Shown: in pieces, positions 34,415 through 46,039 of the stretch
Position numbering within the stretch: the stretch's first letter is position 1
Layout of the letters: each line of letters begins with the position of its first letter
Origin: Cheiracanthium punctorium
Lineage: Eukaryota > Arthropoda > Arachnida > Araneae > Cheiracanthiidae
Direction: 5' to 3'
Length of the DNA: 64,000 nt
Assembly: GCA_038373885.1 (NCBI GenBank)
Contig: JAWZYV010011913.1
Span: 1-64,000 of the forward strand
The notes under the pieces: generated by a model
Told to the model about the DNA's origin: nothing
What the model saw: only the letters and a program-made list of their open reading frames with translations
Databases searched by the model: none
Program-made: the position numbers and the translations under genes

Positions 34415-35560
34415 TGACTTTCCACAAAGAAACGTTCATTGTTGTTAATAATGCAGAAATACACGGTATAGCAATGCTCTTTTAAAACGTGTGTTAATAA
34501 TATTCTTTGAAACAGTGGACTGAACCTTGTGGACTAAACTTTTATTTAAAAGGAATTTCAACAAAAGGATGTAATTGTTAGAAATAAGACAAAAATACAC
34601 GATATATCACTGCTCTTTTAAAATGTGTGTCAATAATGTTCTTTGAAACAGTGGACTGTACCTTTATTTAAAATGACTTTCAACAAAGGGACGTAATTGT
34701 TGGATATAATGCAAAAATACACAGTATAATAATGGTCTGTAAGTATGTGTGTCAATAATATGCTTTGAAACAGTGGACTAAACTTTTATTTAAAATGACT
34801 TTCAACAAAGGGACGTAATTTTTGGATATACTGCAAAAATACACGGTATAACAATGCTTTTTAAGAATGTGGGTCAATAATATACAGTAAAACAGTGCAC
34901 TGAGCCTTTATTAAAAAAGACTTTCAACAAACAGACGTTAATTGTTGGAAATACTGCAGAAATACACTATATAACAATGCTCTTTAAGAATGTGTGTTAA
35001 TAATATACTTTGAAACAGTGGACTAAACCTTTATTTAAAATCCTTAGAACAAAGGGACGTAATTGTTGGAAATAATGCCGAAATACACGGTATAACAATG
35101 CTCTTTAAAAATGTGTGTCAAGTGCTTTGAAACAGTGGACTAAACTTTTATTTAAAATGACTTTCAACTAAGGGACGTAATTTTTGTATATACTGCAAAA
35201 ATACACGGTATAACAATGGTCTGTAAGAAAGTGTGTCAATAATATACTTTGAAACAGTGGTCTAAAGCTTTATTTAAAATGACTTTCAACAAAAGAAAGT
35301 AATTGTTGGAAATGATGCAGAAATAAGCGGTATAACAGTGCTGTTTATTATGTGCGTCAATAATGAACTTAGAATCAAAGAGTTATATTAAAAATGTCTT
35401 AGAACAAAGGGACATCATCGTTAGACTTAAGGCAACGTATTCTTTCAATACATTCTTCCATGGCAAAAATATACGTTATAACTACGCTTTTTAAAAATCC
35501 GTCAATAATATACTTTTAAACAATTGGCTAAATTTTTTAGAATAACTTTAAAAAAATGTA
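34415..35560 (+). repeat. 122-bp satellite array S2, right part
   Basis: About nine more units of the same monomer, with positions of AACAAAGGGACG-like blocks at 34424, 34559, 34681, 34803, 34926, 35047, 35166, 35288 and 35404. The last units are the most diverged. Confidence 0.88.
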
Positions 35561-35582
35561 AGTTATTGTTTGAAATGTATGT

Positions 35583-37678
35583 AAAATTTTGGGGGCCAAA
35601 TTTCGACGAAAAAACCGATTTTGACTACCTCTAAATTTAATTTTAAGAATTTTTTCGATGTATCTCATCGTAAGCTAGCCTGCACAATCATATAAACGCG
35701 TCTGCAACTCATTTTGACCAGCGGCGGAGAGTCTATTGTGGCCAGTTTTTCCATGCCGTCTGTACGTATATCTGTAACTCGCATATCTGAAAAACAATTG
35801 GTCGTATAATGTTGAGATTTGATATTTAGGATTGTTCTATGATCTAGTTGTGCACCTCCCCTTTTGTTCGCAATCGAATGGATAGTTTATGTACACGACC
35901 GCCCAAAAGATTCGAAATGCATTAAGCTCTATGGGCCAAAATTATTAAACTCGCATATCTCAAAAACTATTAGGCGTAGAATGTCGAAACTTCATATTTT
36001 GAATAGATGTAACATCTAGTTGTGCACCTCCCCTTTCGGTTCCATTCGACTGGATAGTTTATCTACAGGACCTCTCAAAAGATTCGAAATACATTACGCT
36101 CTATGGGCCGAAATTCATTAAACTCGCATATCTCAAAAACTATTAGGCGTACAATGTTGAAACTTTATATTTAGGATTGCTGTAACATCTACTTATGCCG
36201 TTCCCTTTTCGGTTCAATTCGACTGCATATTTTATCTACAGTGCGGCTCAAAAGATTCTAAATACATTACGCTCTATAGGCCGAAATTCATTACTGAGTG
36301 TTTTAGTGGTATTGGGCTATTTCAAACGACTCAGATATGATATATGCTGTTAAGAGTTACAAAATGAATTTCTCCATTAAAAAAAGTGTCTTTATCATTT
36401 ATAGTTCTGCTACAGGAACACTCAAAAGATTTCCAATACATTATAGTCAATGGCAATTTTAGGGGCATTCATCCATTTCAAGCACAATACCGACCTACCA
36501 CATAAGTTAGGTAATGGTCCGACCACGGTCACGTGCCTCCCTCATGAGCTACGCCAAAAGTCGCCAAGCTTGGCGACTTTTGGTGTACGTGTGTGCATAT
36601 TTAACTTTCAAATCTCAAAAACTATTATGAAATTTCATGTAAAAGATTGTTGTAACAGTTAGTTGTGCATCTCGATTTTTGGTTCCAATCTACTGGAGAG
36701 TTTATTTACAGGATCACCGAAAAGAATTTCAGTACTTTAATGTGTATGGACATCTCCAATATAATACAACTGCAGGCAGTCATTGTTTGGTCCATGCCCT
36801 AAATCTCGCCGTCCGTCGTCGACCTTGGCGAGTTTTGCCGAAATATCGCCAAATTTGGCGATAGTCAGTCATTTTGTCCATGCCCTAAGTATCGCCATTT
36901 GTCATCGTTCTTGGCGAAATATCGCCAAATTTAGCGTTAATCTCTCAATGTTTTAGTCCATGCTTAAAATCTCGCCATATGTCGTCGACATTGACGAGTT
37001 TCGCCGAAATATCTCCCAATTTGGCACCAAAAATTATTTGGTATTTTGTATAACTCTAAAACTTTAACCCGTAGAATTTTGAACTTTTGTATTTAGAACT
37101 ATTGTAATATCTAACTGTTTTCAATATCTTTTTTGACAGCAATCGACTGGGAATTTATTTACAGGGTGAGCCAAATGACTTTAAATACATTGAGGTCAGA
37201 GGCGTATCCAAGGGGGGGGTTAGGGGGGTCATAACCCCCCCACCATGAGGAATTTTTTGCCATACAAAATGTATATTCTTCACTACATTATCACACACAC
37301 GTATACATACATATGAGTTGCAGTAGTCATAACCCCCCCCCCCATGAAAAATTTCTGGCTACGCCCCTGATTGAGGTGTATGGATGCATTGAATTCATTG
37401 AAAGTCTGTGGTCAATGACTACTTTGGCTATCCCCAAAATCTCGCAAACTATCTCAAGCTTGTAGACTTTTGGTGAAATATCGCCAAATAAAGTGTTAGA
37501 AGCAAATCTTTCAAACTGAACTCAGCTTGGCGATATCGAAGTATTTGGCTAGAAATCGCTAAATCTTACTATTACTGATATTTTATCTCTTTCAAACAAA
37601 TAAGTTTAGAGGAAGTGCGTCGAAAATATTTTTGATTTAATAGACGTGCAAGGAAGTCATGTGTTGTGCACATCAGAT
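35583..37678 (-). mobile_element. ~2-kb unclassified element, copy 4 (inverted)
   Basis: Same order as copies 1-3, read on the minus strand, with the 30-bp palindrome at 36554-36583. It lacks the last ~45 bp, including the terminal AAGGAAGTAA hairpin. Interrupted at 37197-37369 by the hAT MITE. The ~87-bp units are more diverged than in the other copies, and TTTGGCGCCAAA has decayed to TTTGGCACCAAA. Confidence 0.75.
37197..37369. mobile_element. hAT-type MITE, 173 bp, nested
   Basis: TIR CAGAGGCGTATCCA and, inverted, CAGGGGCGTAGCCA. Target duplication ATTGAGGT at 37189-37196 and 37370-37377. The other copies of the host element have a single ATTGAGGT (inverted: ACCTCAAT), which proves the duplication. 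Confidence 0.88.
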
Positions 37679-37684
37679 TTTTTT

Positions 37685-38724
37685 TTTTTCACTGATAGAG
37701 AGCTATGCTACTCCTGAGTAATATGGGCTACCTTTCATACATATATCACAATTTTACAGGGGCTCTCATAAGAAATACACAAAATTGGCATATGTGTAGC
37801 CATAGACCCGATTCTAAAAACATTTCTCAGATAGAAAGCTGCACTCTTCCTGAGAATCAAAAGCTAAAATTTATGCATATAGCATAAATATTTTTTACAG
37901 GAATCGCCAAAATAATTCAAATGCAATATCCTCAATGGGTATCTCTGTAACTACTGAACCGATTCACAAACTTTTTTCACTAATAAAAAGGTACACTATT
38001 CCTGTAAATTATACATTGTCTTTCATGTACATATATGTAGATATATATATATATATATACATAGTAATTCTTTTTGAGACTCTCATAAGAATTACAATAC
38101 GCTCTGTGGGCATGTGTGTAACTACAGAACTGATTCTTAAACTTTTTTCACTAATAGAAAGATACACTATTCTGGAGTATTATAGGCTGCCTTTCATGTA
38201 GCAGCACAAGTTATTCTTTAACAGGGACACTCAAAATAATTATTACTCATTTACACTCTATGGTTATCTCTCTAACTACTGAACCGCTTCTAAAACTTTT
38301 CTCACTGATAGAAAGCCACTGACAATTTTAGACTTCCTTTTTATGAATATATCACAAATGATTCTTTTAGAAGGACACGCAACTATTACATTATGATCTA
38401 TGAGCATCTCTGTAACTAGAGAACCGAATCGAATTTTTTTTTTTTTTTTTTTTTCAATAATAGAAGGCTTCTATTTCTCAGTATTAAAGGCTAATTAATA
38501 TTCATGGATACAGTTGAGATAGTTCTTTTACAAGGACACACAAAATAATTGTATTTCTTTAATTTCTGAACTGATTCTAAAACTTTTTTCACTGATAGAA
38601 AGCTACACTAATCCCGAGTATTATGGCTACCTTTCATGCATTTATCACAAATAGGTCTTTTACAGGGATACTCATTCGAATTATATTACGATCTCTGGAA
38701 CTAATGAACCGATTCTAAAACTTT
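37685..38724 (-). repeat. Satellite S1 array, inverted, ~6-7 units
   Basis: On the minus strand the units carry the same blocks as 25932-26241: CTCAGGAATAGTG, AGTTTTAGAATCGGTTCA, AGTTACAGAGAT, CCCTGTAAAA. Spacing is about 150 bp. A TA run lies at 38039-38060 and a T tract at 38435-38453. The last unit is cut at 38725 by the next element. Confidence 0.75.
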
Positions 38725-39521
38725 TTACTTCCTTGTACGGAGTATAAGGAGTAATATGTGATCCCGAAAGATTTCGGGGGCCAGTTTTCCACAAAAAAAC
38801 AGATTTTGACTACCTCTAAATTTAATTTAAAGAATTTTTTCGATGCATCTCATCGTACGCTAGCATACACCATCATATAAATGTGTCTGCAACCCATTTT
38901 GACCAACAGCGAGTCTATTATGACCAGTTTTTCCATGCCATCTGTACATACGTGCATATGCATGTAACTCGCATATCTCAAAAACTATTGGTTGTAGATT
39001 GCTGAAATTTTGTATTTAGGATTTTTGTAACATGTAGCTGTGCACCTCCCCTTTTGATCCCAAGCGACTGGATACTTTATCTACAGGCCTGCCCAAAAGA
39101 TTCGAAATACATTATGCTCTATGGGCCGAAATTCATTAAACTCGCATATCTCAAAAACTATTAGACGTAGAATGTTGAACTTTATATACACGATTGTGTA
39201 ACATTTAGTTGTGCACCTCCCCTTTCGGTCCCATTCGACTGGATAGTTTATCTGCAGGGCTGTCCAAAAGATTTTAAATACATCACGCTCTATGGGCAGA
39301 TATTCATTAAAGCGTATTTTAGAGGTATTAGGCTACTTCAAAGGACTCAGACGTGATATATGCTGTTAAGGGTTACAAAAAGAATTTCTCCATCAAAAAA
39401 CTGTCTTTATCATTTATAGTTCTGCTACAGGAACACTCAAAAGATTTCCAATACATTACGGTCAATGGCAATTTTAGGGACATTCATCCATTTCAAGCAC
39501 AATACCGTCCTACCATATAAG
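38725..39521 (-). mobile_element. ~2-kb unclassified element, copy 5 (inverted, truncated)
   Basis: Holds only the end with the AAGGAAGTAA hairpin and the ~170-bp monomers, to about the block CACTCAAAAGATTTCCAAT. It stops at 39521, before the 30-bp palindrome. Its terminus sits inside a satellite S1 unit. Confidence 0.7.
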
Positions 39522-42500
39522 TTTTTCTTTCAGCGTATAATATTATAGACTGTATACTGTATTATTATATATTTAGTATACCTTCTACAATATTATACGC
39601 ATAATATAACAATTATCTTATACAATTACAAGTATTTGAATAATTTATTGCTGAACAACATGAAAAATGAGCCTAAAAATTGAGAGAACTCAACTTCCAT
39701 TGTCAGAATTTTATATATTTTTTTTAATTACTTTGCATATCATTCAGTATTTGTTAGGAAATTTTACATAAAACTATCTCTTGTGGAGGCCATAGGCTGC
39801 AGCCCCGGTAGCCTTCCCTAAATCCAGCCCTGCCACGTCCAGGAAATGTGTTCTCTTTCCCAACGTAAGTGGGCCCCTGTCATTCATTTAAAATTCATGT
39901 CATTCATTTAAATGGACACACACAGGTGGTCGCCTTGCATAAAAATATGCCTTGTGAAGGCATTCTCACGTCGTACTAAGGGAGATTCTTCTCCATGATG
40001 TTACACAGTGGTTTGCAACGAGCTGCGACACAGTGATATTTCTTTTCCTTTGGGCCAAAAAAGCTAGAAAATGGTCTTCTGCGAGTGTTGTAGGTCATGT
40101 TCGTCCTGGAACATATTTTCTGGACACAGAATCATCGGATTGATATTGATCCTAGAGTCATCGCACCACACAGCAACACATTGAGACGCTTACAAAATCA
40201 CCCAGTGACAACCCCATTTCCATCCATCGGGAAACCCACTACCTTAATGAGTCAGGCAAATGGCATCTACTAGACAATGCCAGAGTCTACAGCCTCATGT
40301 CAAGGAATCTGCCAACAACAGTTGTAAATCAACAAAAGTTACACACATAATTACAAAAGCCTGATATTGGAGTGTTTTTCTAACTCATATATTTGTTCTT
40401 TTCTATAAAATTATAATATTAGCTATAGTTTTTGCATAACTTTCGTAGTTCATTATTACCATATAATGAACACTATTTAACTATGAATTTTATTGTTACG
40501 GCCATTCTTTTTATGGTGAGCTTTGAAAAGCATGCTTTACCTTAACTTTTGGAGGCCACTGCATTTCTAATGACACGTAAACATTATTTGGCACTTAAAA
40601 AACAATGACAAGTCTGTCATAATCTGTACTTGCTTAATATTAACTACTTTTTGCAGGTTTAGAAAAGGATCTTTTTTTATGTAGAATCACAGAATGAAAT
40701 TTTTAATACTTCAAGAGGAATTTTAATTATGCATTAGAAAATAAAAATGTATGGTAACATGTAAGCCCCCTAAAAAAAGTAGGGAGAGGTCAGAGCCCCC
40801 TTGACTCATCATAGATGTAAAACAAATAAAGACACTAAAGTATTTATTTCAATTACTGCCCTTTCAACCTAAATCTACAATAATTCCTTTGTTTGCCCCT
40901 GTACATACAAGGCATAACATTGGGGGAGGTACAGGGGGGCACATGCCCAGTCAATTTTGTCTAAAGTCATTTGATTTAAGACATACTCAAAAGTATTAGG
41001 TCATGCTTTGGTTATGCTTGTCAGAACTATAAATGTTATTTGGATAATTTTCAATAGAAAGCATTCTTTTGATAAACTTCACAAATATAATATTCCCTTT
41101 CATTTCTTTGAAATAGATTCACATATCTGAAATGCATTTAAAGAACTTTACTGTACTGAAAGATTTTTGAGTTTCCTAGTAAAATAAAACTTCTTACTCT
41201 ATGCAAACCCTTTTTAATAGAATATACAACATAATACATAGCAGAAACACATAAATTCTGTAGCAATCAATGCCTATTTATGGCAGTTAACAGCTTGGTC
41301 ATATGCTCACAGGCAAACCGAAACCATAAGCATTTTTCAAATTCGTTGGAAGAGAATTAAGTTTTTGTGTTTATTACGAATATATTCAAAATATTTGTTT
41401 TATGTGTTAGTGTTAACCTATTTTTTCTTTTTTTAGATTTATGAAAAAAACATCAATTTTATGTCTATTTTTGTGATTTTATTATGATTACAAAAGTATT
41501 ACAAAGATATTTTTTGGAATGCTTCCAGATGAGCGGTTTGAAATGCTGAAGACTGATTTGAAGTTTGAATGAATACAGATAAAGCATGTGTTGAAAATTT
41601 TTAATAAGATTTTCATATAATTCACAAATCAATGGCATAGATAGGGGTGTCGAGGAGGGCATCTGTCCCGGGGAGCTGCACCCAGGGGGTGCCAAATTTT
41701 ATGCAAAACCTTCTCGATTTCACTTTGGCGAATAGGAGGAGGCACAAAATCTTCAGCTGCCCTGGGTGCTGAAAACCCAAACTATGCGTCTGTCACAATT
41801 TTTTCTTTTTTTTTTTTTATGTGTTGTCTTTGATAAATCTATTTTCTTCATAATCATTAAGTAATATTTCAATAAATAAAATGTCTTTCTGCTGTAATAT
41901 GCAACATGCTTCAAACAGAAACTGAAACTATATAAGCTATTGCAAACTAGGGAGGGGGATACAATCATGTCCTTAAGACTTGAAAATTAATAAATAGTTT
42001 CAATTGGAGAAAAAAAAAAACTTGGTAATACTATATAATGTTCTTAAGTTCTTTAAAGTAATAATAACCAAGTTTTTTTAACCAGCGTGGAAGTGTACTA
42101 AGAACGCAAACAAAATATTATTTCAAGATATGAGGGTATATATAAAGGGCGACTATGTGGAAAAACAGCTTAACCTAACAAGGTATGTGGTATTATATGT
42201 GGAACAACCCCTTTAATTATTCCTCTACATCATAGCATAGACATCTATTGGTTTTTAAGAGTATTTATACACAGATAGCAATGATATAATTCAGGCTATT
42301 GCATGTAGATGCCAAAATTGATTGAAATTTAAAAGATAATATTTCGTATGTCGTTTTGTTTATTTTAGAAAATTAACAAAACATAGTTAACAAAGAGTTT
42401 TGATCCAGAAAAAGTTTGAAATTCGCCATACTAAGAAACAACTTCAATATTAAATTTCAAAGTAAATGCAATAAAAGTATAGTTAAGTCTCAGTGCACCT

Positions 42501-43542
42501 CATACAGAACTAAAATAAAAAAGTAATTTTCTAGTAAAATATTTAGTTATCCCTCCCCCCCAAATACTAATCACTAACACTATCACATATATTTATTTCA
42601 GACGCAGAAAGAAAGAAAAAAAAAATTGAGTCTTGTAGGGTTAATGCTTGTGCACATAAAAATAAAATGTTTGTCAGGGAATTGTTTTTGGTTATTTTTT
42701 AATTGGCAAGTGGGCATTACTTTCTGGATGTCCCTTTTACAAAAAAAAAAAAAAGATACTCCATGAACACTTAACATTTTCTTTTTATAATAAATGCATG
42801 CATTTTTTAATTTTTATTTATAAACTTTATAATAAATACATAATTATATAAAAATTAGAAAGGTTTATATGGGGCAAGTAAAGATTATTCATTTTGCAAT
42901 AACTTTGATGGGGAAACTGATTCCAAGCGCAAGTATTTTGTTAAATGAGATGAATCAAGGAGCAAATTGAATTCTTATTTCAAGGTACCACAGTACAAGT
43001 TTATTACACAAGCTGATAGTTACTTTGTGCCACATGTTAGTCATGTGCAGCTGAAAAATTGAATTTTCCTCTTAGTTACATTACAAACCAGAACAGTTTT
43101 TGTGTAATGTGCCCATTAGTGCACACTTACAGTTCATTTATTTAAACTGTGTAATAAATATTGGACAGTTTGCATCCTATTTTTACCACTGTATGTTCAC
43201 TTCATGGACACATTTTAGAAGGGACTTGCACATGCTAGCTGTTATTAAATTTTTAAGCACATCATACCTGAATACAAACTAGAGAAAAAACATTTTTCAA
43301 TTTTTTTCTGTCTGTGCAAAATTTGGTCGGTCACAAAGCAGTCATCTTACACACTGAAAGCACTTTCACACCTTAAGCCTCCTAATTTACACCACGCTAC
43401 TTGTTAATGAATGCCTTACGCTCAGTTTATAAAGTCGTTAGGGAAAAGATGAACTTGCAAACCAATTCATTGGATTAATGAAGAAAATACTGCTTAAATC
43501 TTCGGACAGAATAAATATATTCAACAAATCATTCAACTTACA
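39522..43542. other. No clear feature over 4 kb
   Basis: 40000-40330 is GC-richer with short frames (for example YLNESGKWHLLDNARVYSL) that look like a decayed coding or transposon fragment I cannot identify. 41640-41790 has GGTGTC and GGTGCC patches like a MITE, without verified ends. The remainder is AT-rich and unstructured. Confidence 0.4.
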
Positions 43543-44046
43543 CTTCCTCCAGAATCTGTGATGGTCCAGGTGGGGCACATGGATCTTTGCTGCTTAATAC
43601 TGCTTAAACTTTGCAAAGATCAAGGATTTTATTGCTCAACTTGAAGATGATAATGTGGCAGTTGAAAAAATCAAAAGTATTATAAGCAATAAAGATCTGG
43701 AAAAAAGAGTTGTATGTGACGCATACAACTGCAAGTTCATTGAAAACAACATTAAGAAGCTTGAAGAACAGAATCTAGAAAAGCAAATACTGTTTCAGAT
43801 TTTGGAAGAATTGAAAACCATTGTGATTTTACCAAAGATAAATTGGAAAATTCTCTTTAGGAAGAATCCGGACATCATTGCATTCATCAATAAGATTCAA
43901 GACCTTTACATGCACATAAAGACCAAGTTTGCACCTCTAGTGAGTGTAGAGATTGAATGATCTTTTTCTCAATACAAAGACTTAACTGATAAGTAGCAAA
44001 ATACAGTTTTTCAGAACACCGAAAAATATATGTGTTATAGAGCAGA
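43543..44046 (+). pseudogene. hAT-family transposase C-terminal pseudogene
   Basis: LPPESVMVQVGHM at 43543 matches the conserved LPPEPVxTRWGTW of a hAT-like transposase group. After a frameshift comes FAKIKDFIAQLEDDNVAVEK, IKSIISNKDL, LEEQNLEKQ and NPDIIAFINKIQDL, then EIE-stop-SFSQYKDLTDK-stop-QN. In that group both stops stand where Arg is usual (ERSFSxYK and DRRQN), so CGA/CGG codons have likely decayed. The N-terminal zinc finger and catalytic core are missing. No TIRs found. Confidence 0.6.
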
Positions 44047-45277
44047 ATTACTCCATACAGAAAGAAATTGAATGAATGATATAGAAATAATTGGAAAGTT
44101 TATTTTAATTAAATAAACAACTTACCAGTTGGAGTAAAAGATAGGAGTACTAATATATTGTTAAACTAAAATTAAAAATTTCAATAGGCAAGAAATTTTG
44201 CATGCAATATTACAAAATTTGGCATGCAAAAATACTCATCACACACAATGTTATGAATTTCTGACTTTAAAATGAGAAATGACTGGCTTGAAATATTTGT
44301 CGTTTGTATTAATATACTGTTTTGAAATTAAAAAATTTTTATTTTAAATACTTCAAATGGAATAGAGCAAAAAATCAAACATTTTGAAAATTATTACATT
44401 TCAATGATCCATGAATAAATTAAATTAATCTGTTTTTATATACATAATTACATGTACAAAATAACAGACTACTGGCTATTATTATATTTATTTGAAAACA
44501 TGTGGCATGTAGAATAACAAAGAGCCACTAATTCTAGGCATTCTGCCACAAGCTTGTTGCAGACTTAGTTTGGCATAGTTAATTGATTCCTCAATTTTCT
44601 ATTTTTACAGACTTATAAAATGAATTCTTAGGGGGTAATTTTCTGTGAAGTAAAAGTGTGTTCTCAAGTATTATTAAGACCTAAAAAAAAGATAATCTCT
44701 GGGACTCAATGATTTGAGAGAAAATATTTCCTATTTAGGAAAAAAAAAAAGAAGCCAAACACTGGCTTAGAAAAAAATGGTAGAGGGGTTGCCACATCTG
44801 CACAATTCCTTGTATAAATAATTATAAGTCATATAGTATCATTCAGAAATAAAAATGTTGAATAAAAAATATTCATAGCAAATATGATCACAAATAGTAC
44901 TGAACAAAGATCCTCAGCCCCAAAAATGGAATTTGTAACGATTTATCCATGTCAATGGATAAATCTTTACAAATCTCATCCTCCAGGCTGAATTCTCAGA
45001 GGGGGCATTGAACTTTTTGCATGGTCTATAAATTTTTCAAAATGCAAATTGAATGTGTGAAATTGTGAAGCATACCAATCTAAAGTTCTAAAACAAAAAG
45101 TTTGAGGGGGCTGTGGCCCCTCTGGCTAGAGCCGCCCTTGCCAGGAGTAGAATTTAAAAATACATGAATCATCAGTAGTAGATGTGCTAATAAACTGTAA
45201 ATACAAAATGTTTTCTTGTGCATTCAAATACTTTTGGCCACATACTTCTTTTGATATATATTGTGATATATGATATA
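44047..45277. other. No recognisable feature
   Basis: AT-rich. A GC-richer patch at 45098-45150 reads like a MITE tail (GGGGGCTGTGGCCCCTCTGG), without a partner. Confidence 0.4.
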
Positions 45278-45608
45278 CAGGGTGATCAATTTGAAAGAGT
45301 ACTGAATGGTTTTTCTTATAACCCTTAAATCTAACAGAGTAGCGAAATATAGTTGTTTGAACCATGTTTAAGTGTAGGAGACAATCTCCAATTTTGTGCG
45401 CCTGCTACAATTATCTCGATTTCTGTTTTACCTCACAAATAAAGTTTTAACAGTCCAACAATGTTGGAAATCATTTTCCGCACTTTAAGAAGGTACAAAC
45501 AATTATACTTCAGGATCAGAATAGTTGCCTAATCTGTCAAACTAAGGGTAATAAGTAGAAACAAAACATGGGTACTCGTTAAAGTACTCTTTTAAATTGA
45601 CAACCCTG
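45278..45608. mobile_element. TIR MITE with TA target site (Tc1/mariner-like)
   Basis: CAGGGTGATCAATTTGAAAG at the left; the inverted right end is CAGGGTTGTCAATTTAAAAG, both followed by AGTAC. TA on both sides. Lies 400 bp downstream of the TXNL1 stop. Confidence 0.75.
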
Positions 45609-45876
45609 TATATCTAATGATATCAATGCAATGTAAACATTTTTCGATTAAATTATTAACTTTAAACTTGTGCAATTGAGAAATATTGCATTGAGTATAG
45701 TGATGAATAAAATGTATTTTAATATATTAAATAATTGTAATATTGCAGATGAACAGACTTTATTTTAAACAAATAAAATCGTTGAAGTAAAAAGTTAACA
45801 AGTACACAGTATTTTACATAACTACCTCAGGATATTTATGCAGCAAATATTTGTTTTATGCATAACATAGTCCAAT

Positions 45877-45882
45877 TTTATT
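45877..45882 (-). promoter_or_regulatory. Candidate polyadenylation signal for TXNL1
   Basis: AATAAA on the minus strand, 128 nt after the stop codon. A second AATAAA lies at 45764-45759. Either could end the transcript before the MITE at 45608. Confidence 0.5.
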
Positions 45883-46009
45883 AACAGAATTCCATTCTGA
45901 AAGTAGATTCAGATTTTGCTTTTTACACATGATTCACAAAAAATTACAACTTTCAGTACAAAAGAAAAGTTTTATGTAAAAATAGCAAAATCATATAAAA
46001 AACAATTAA

Positions 46010-46039
46010 TTAATGACACTCTCCTTTCTTTCCAGCAAC
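46010..46039 (-). CDS. TXNL1: TXNL1 terminal coding exon with stop
   Basis: 30 nt reading VAGKKGECH and TAA. It is too short for ORF finders but joins in phase to the previous exon, and matches the vertebrate tail VVGKKGESH. The acceptor is ATATAG. Confidence 0.92.
   Translation of the reverse strand, partial: VAGKKGECH

Noticed and set aside
40000..40330. Possible transposase fragment (YLNESGKWHLL...)
   Set aside because: Short frames in several phases and no motif I can tie to a family. Left unassigned.
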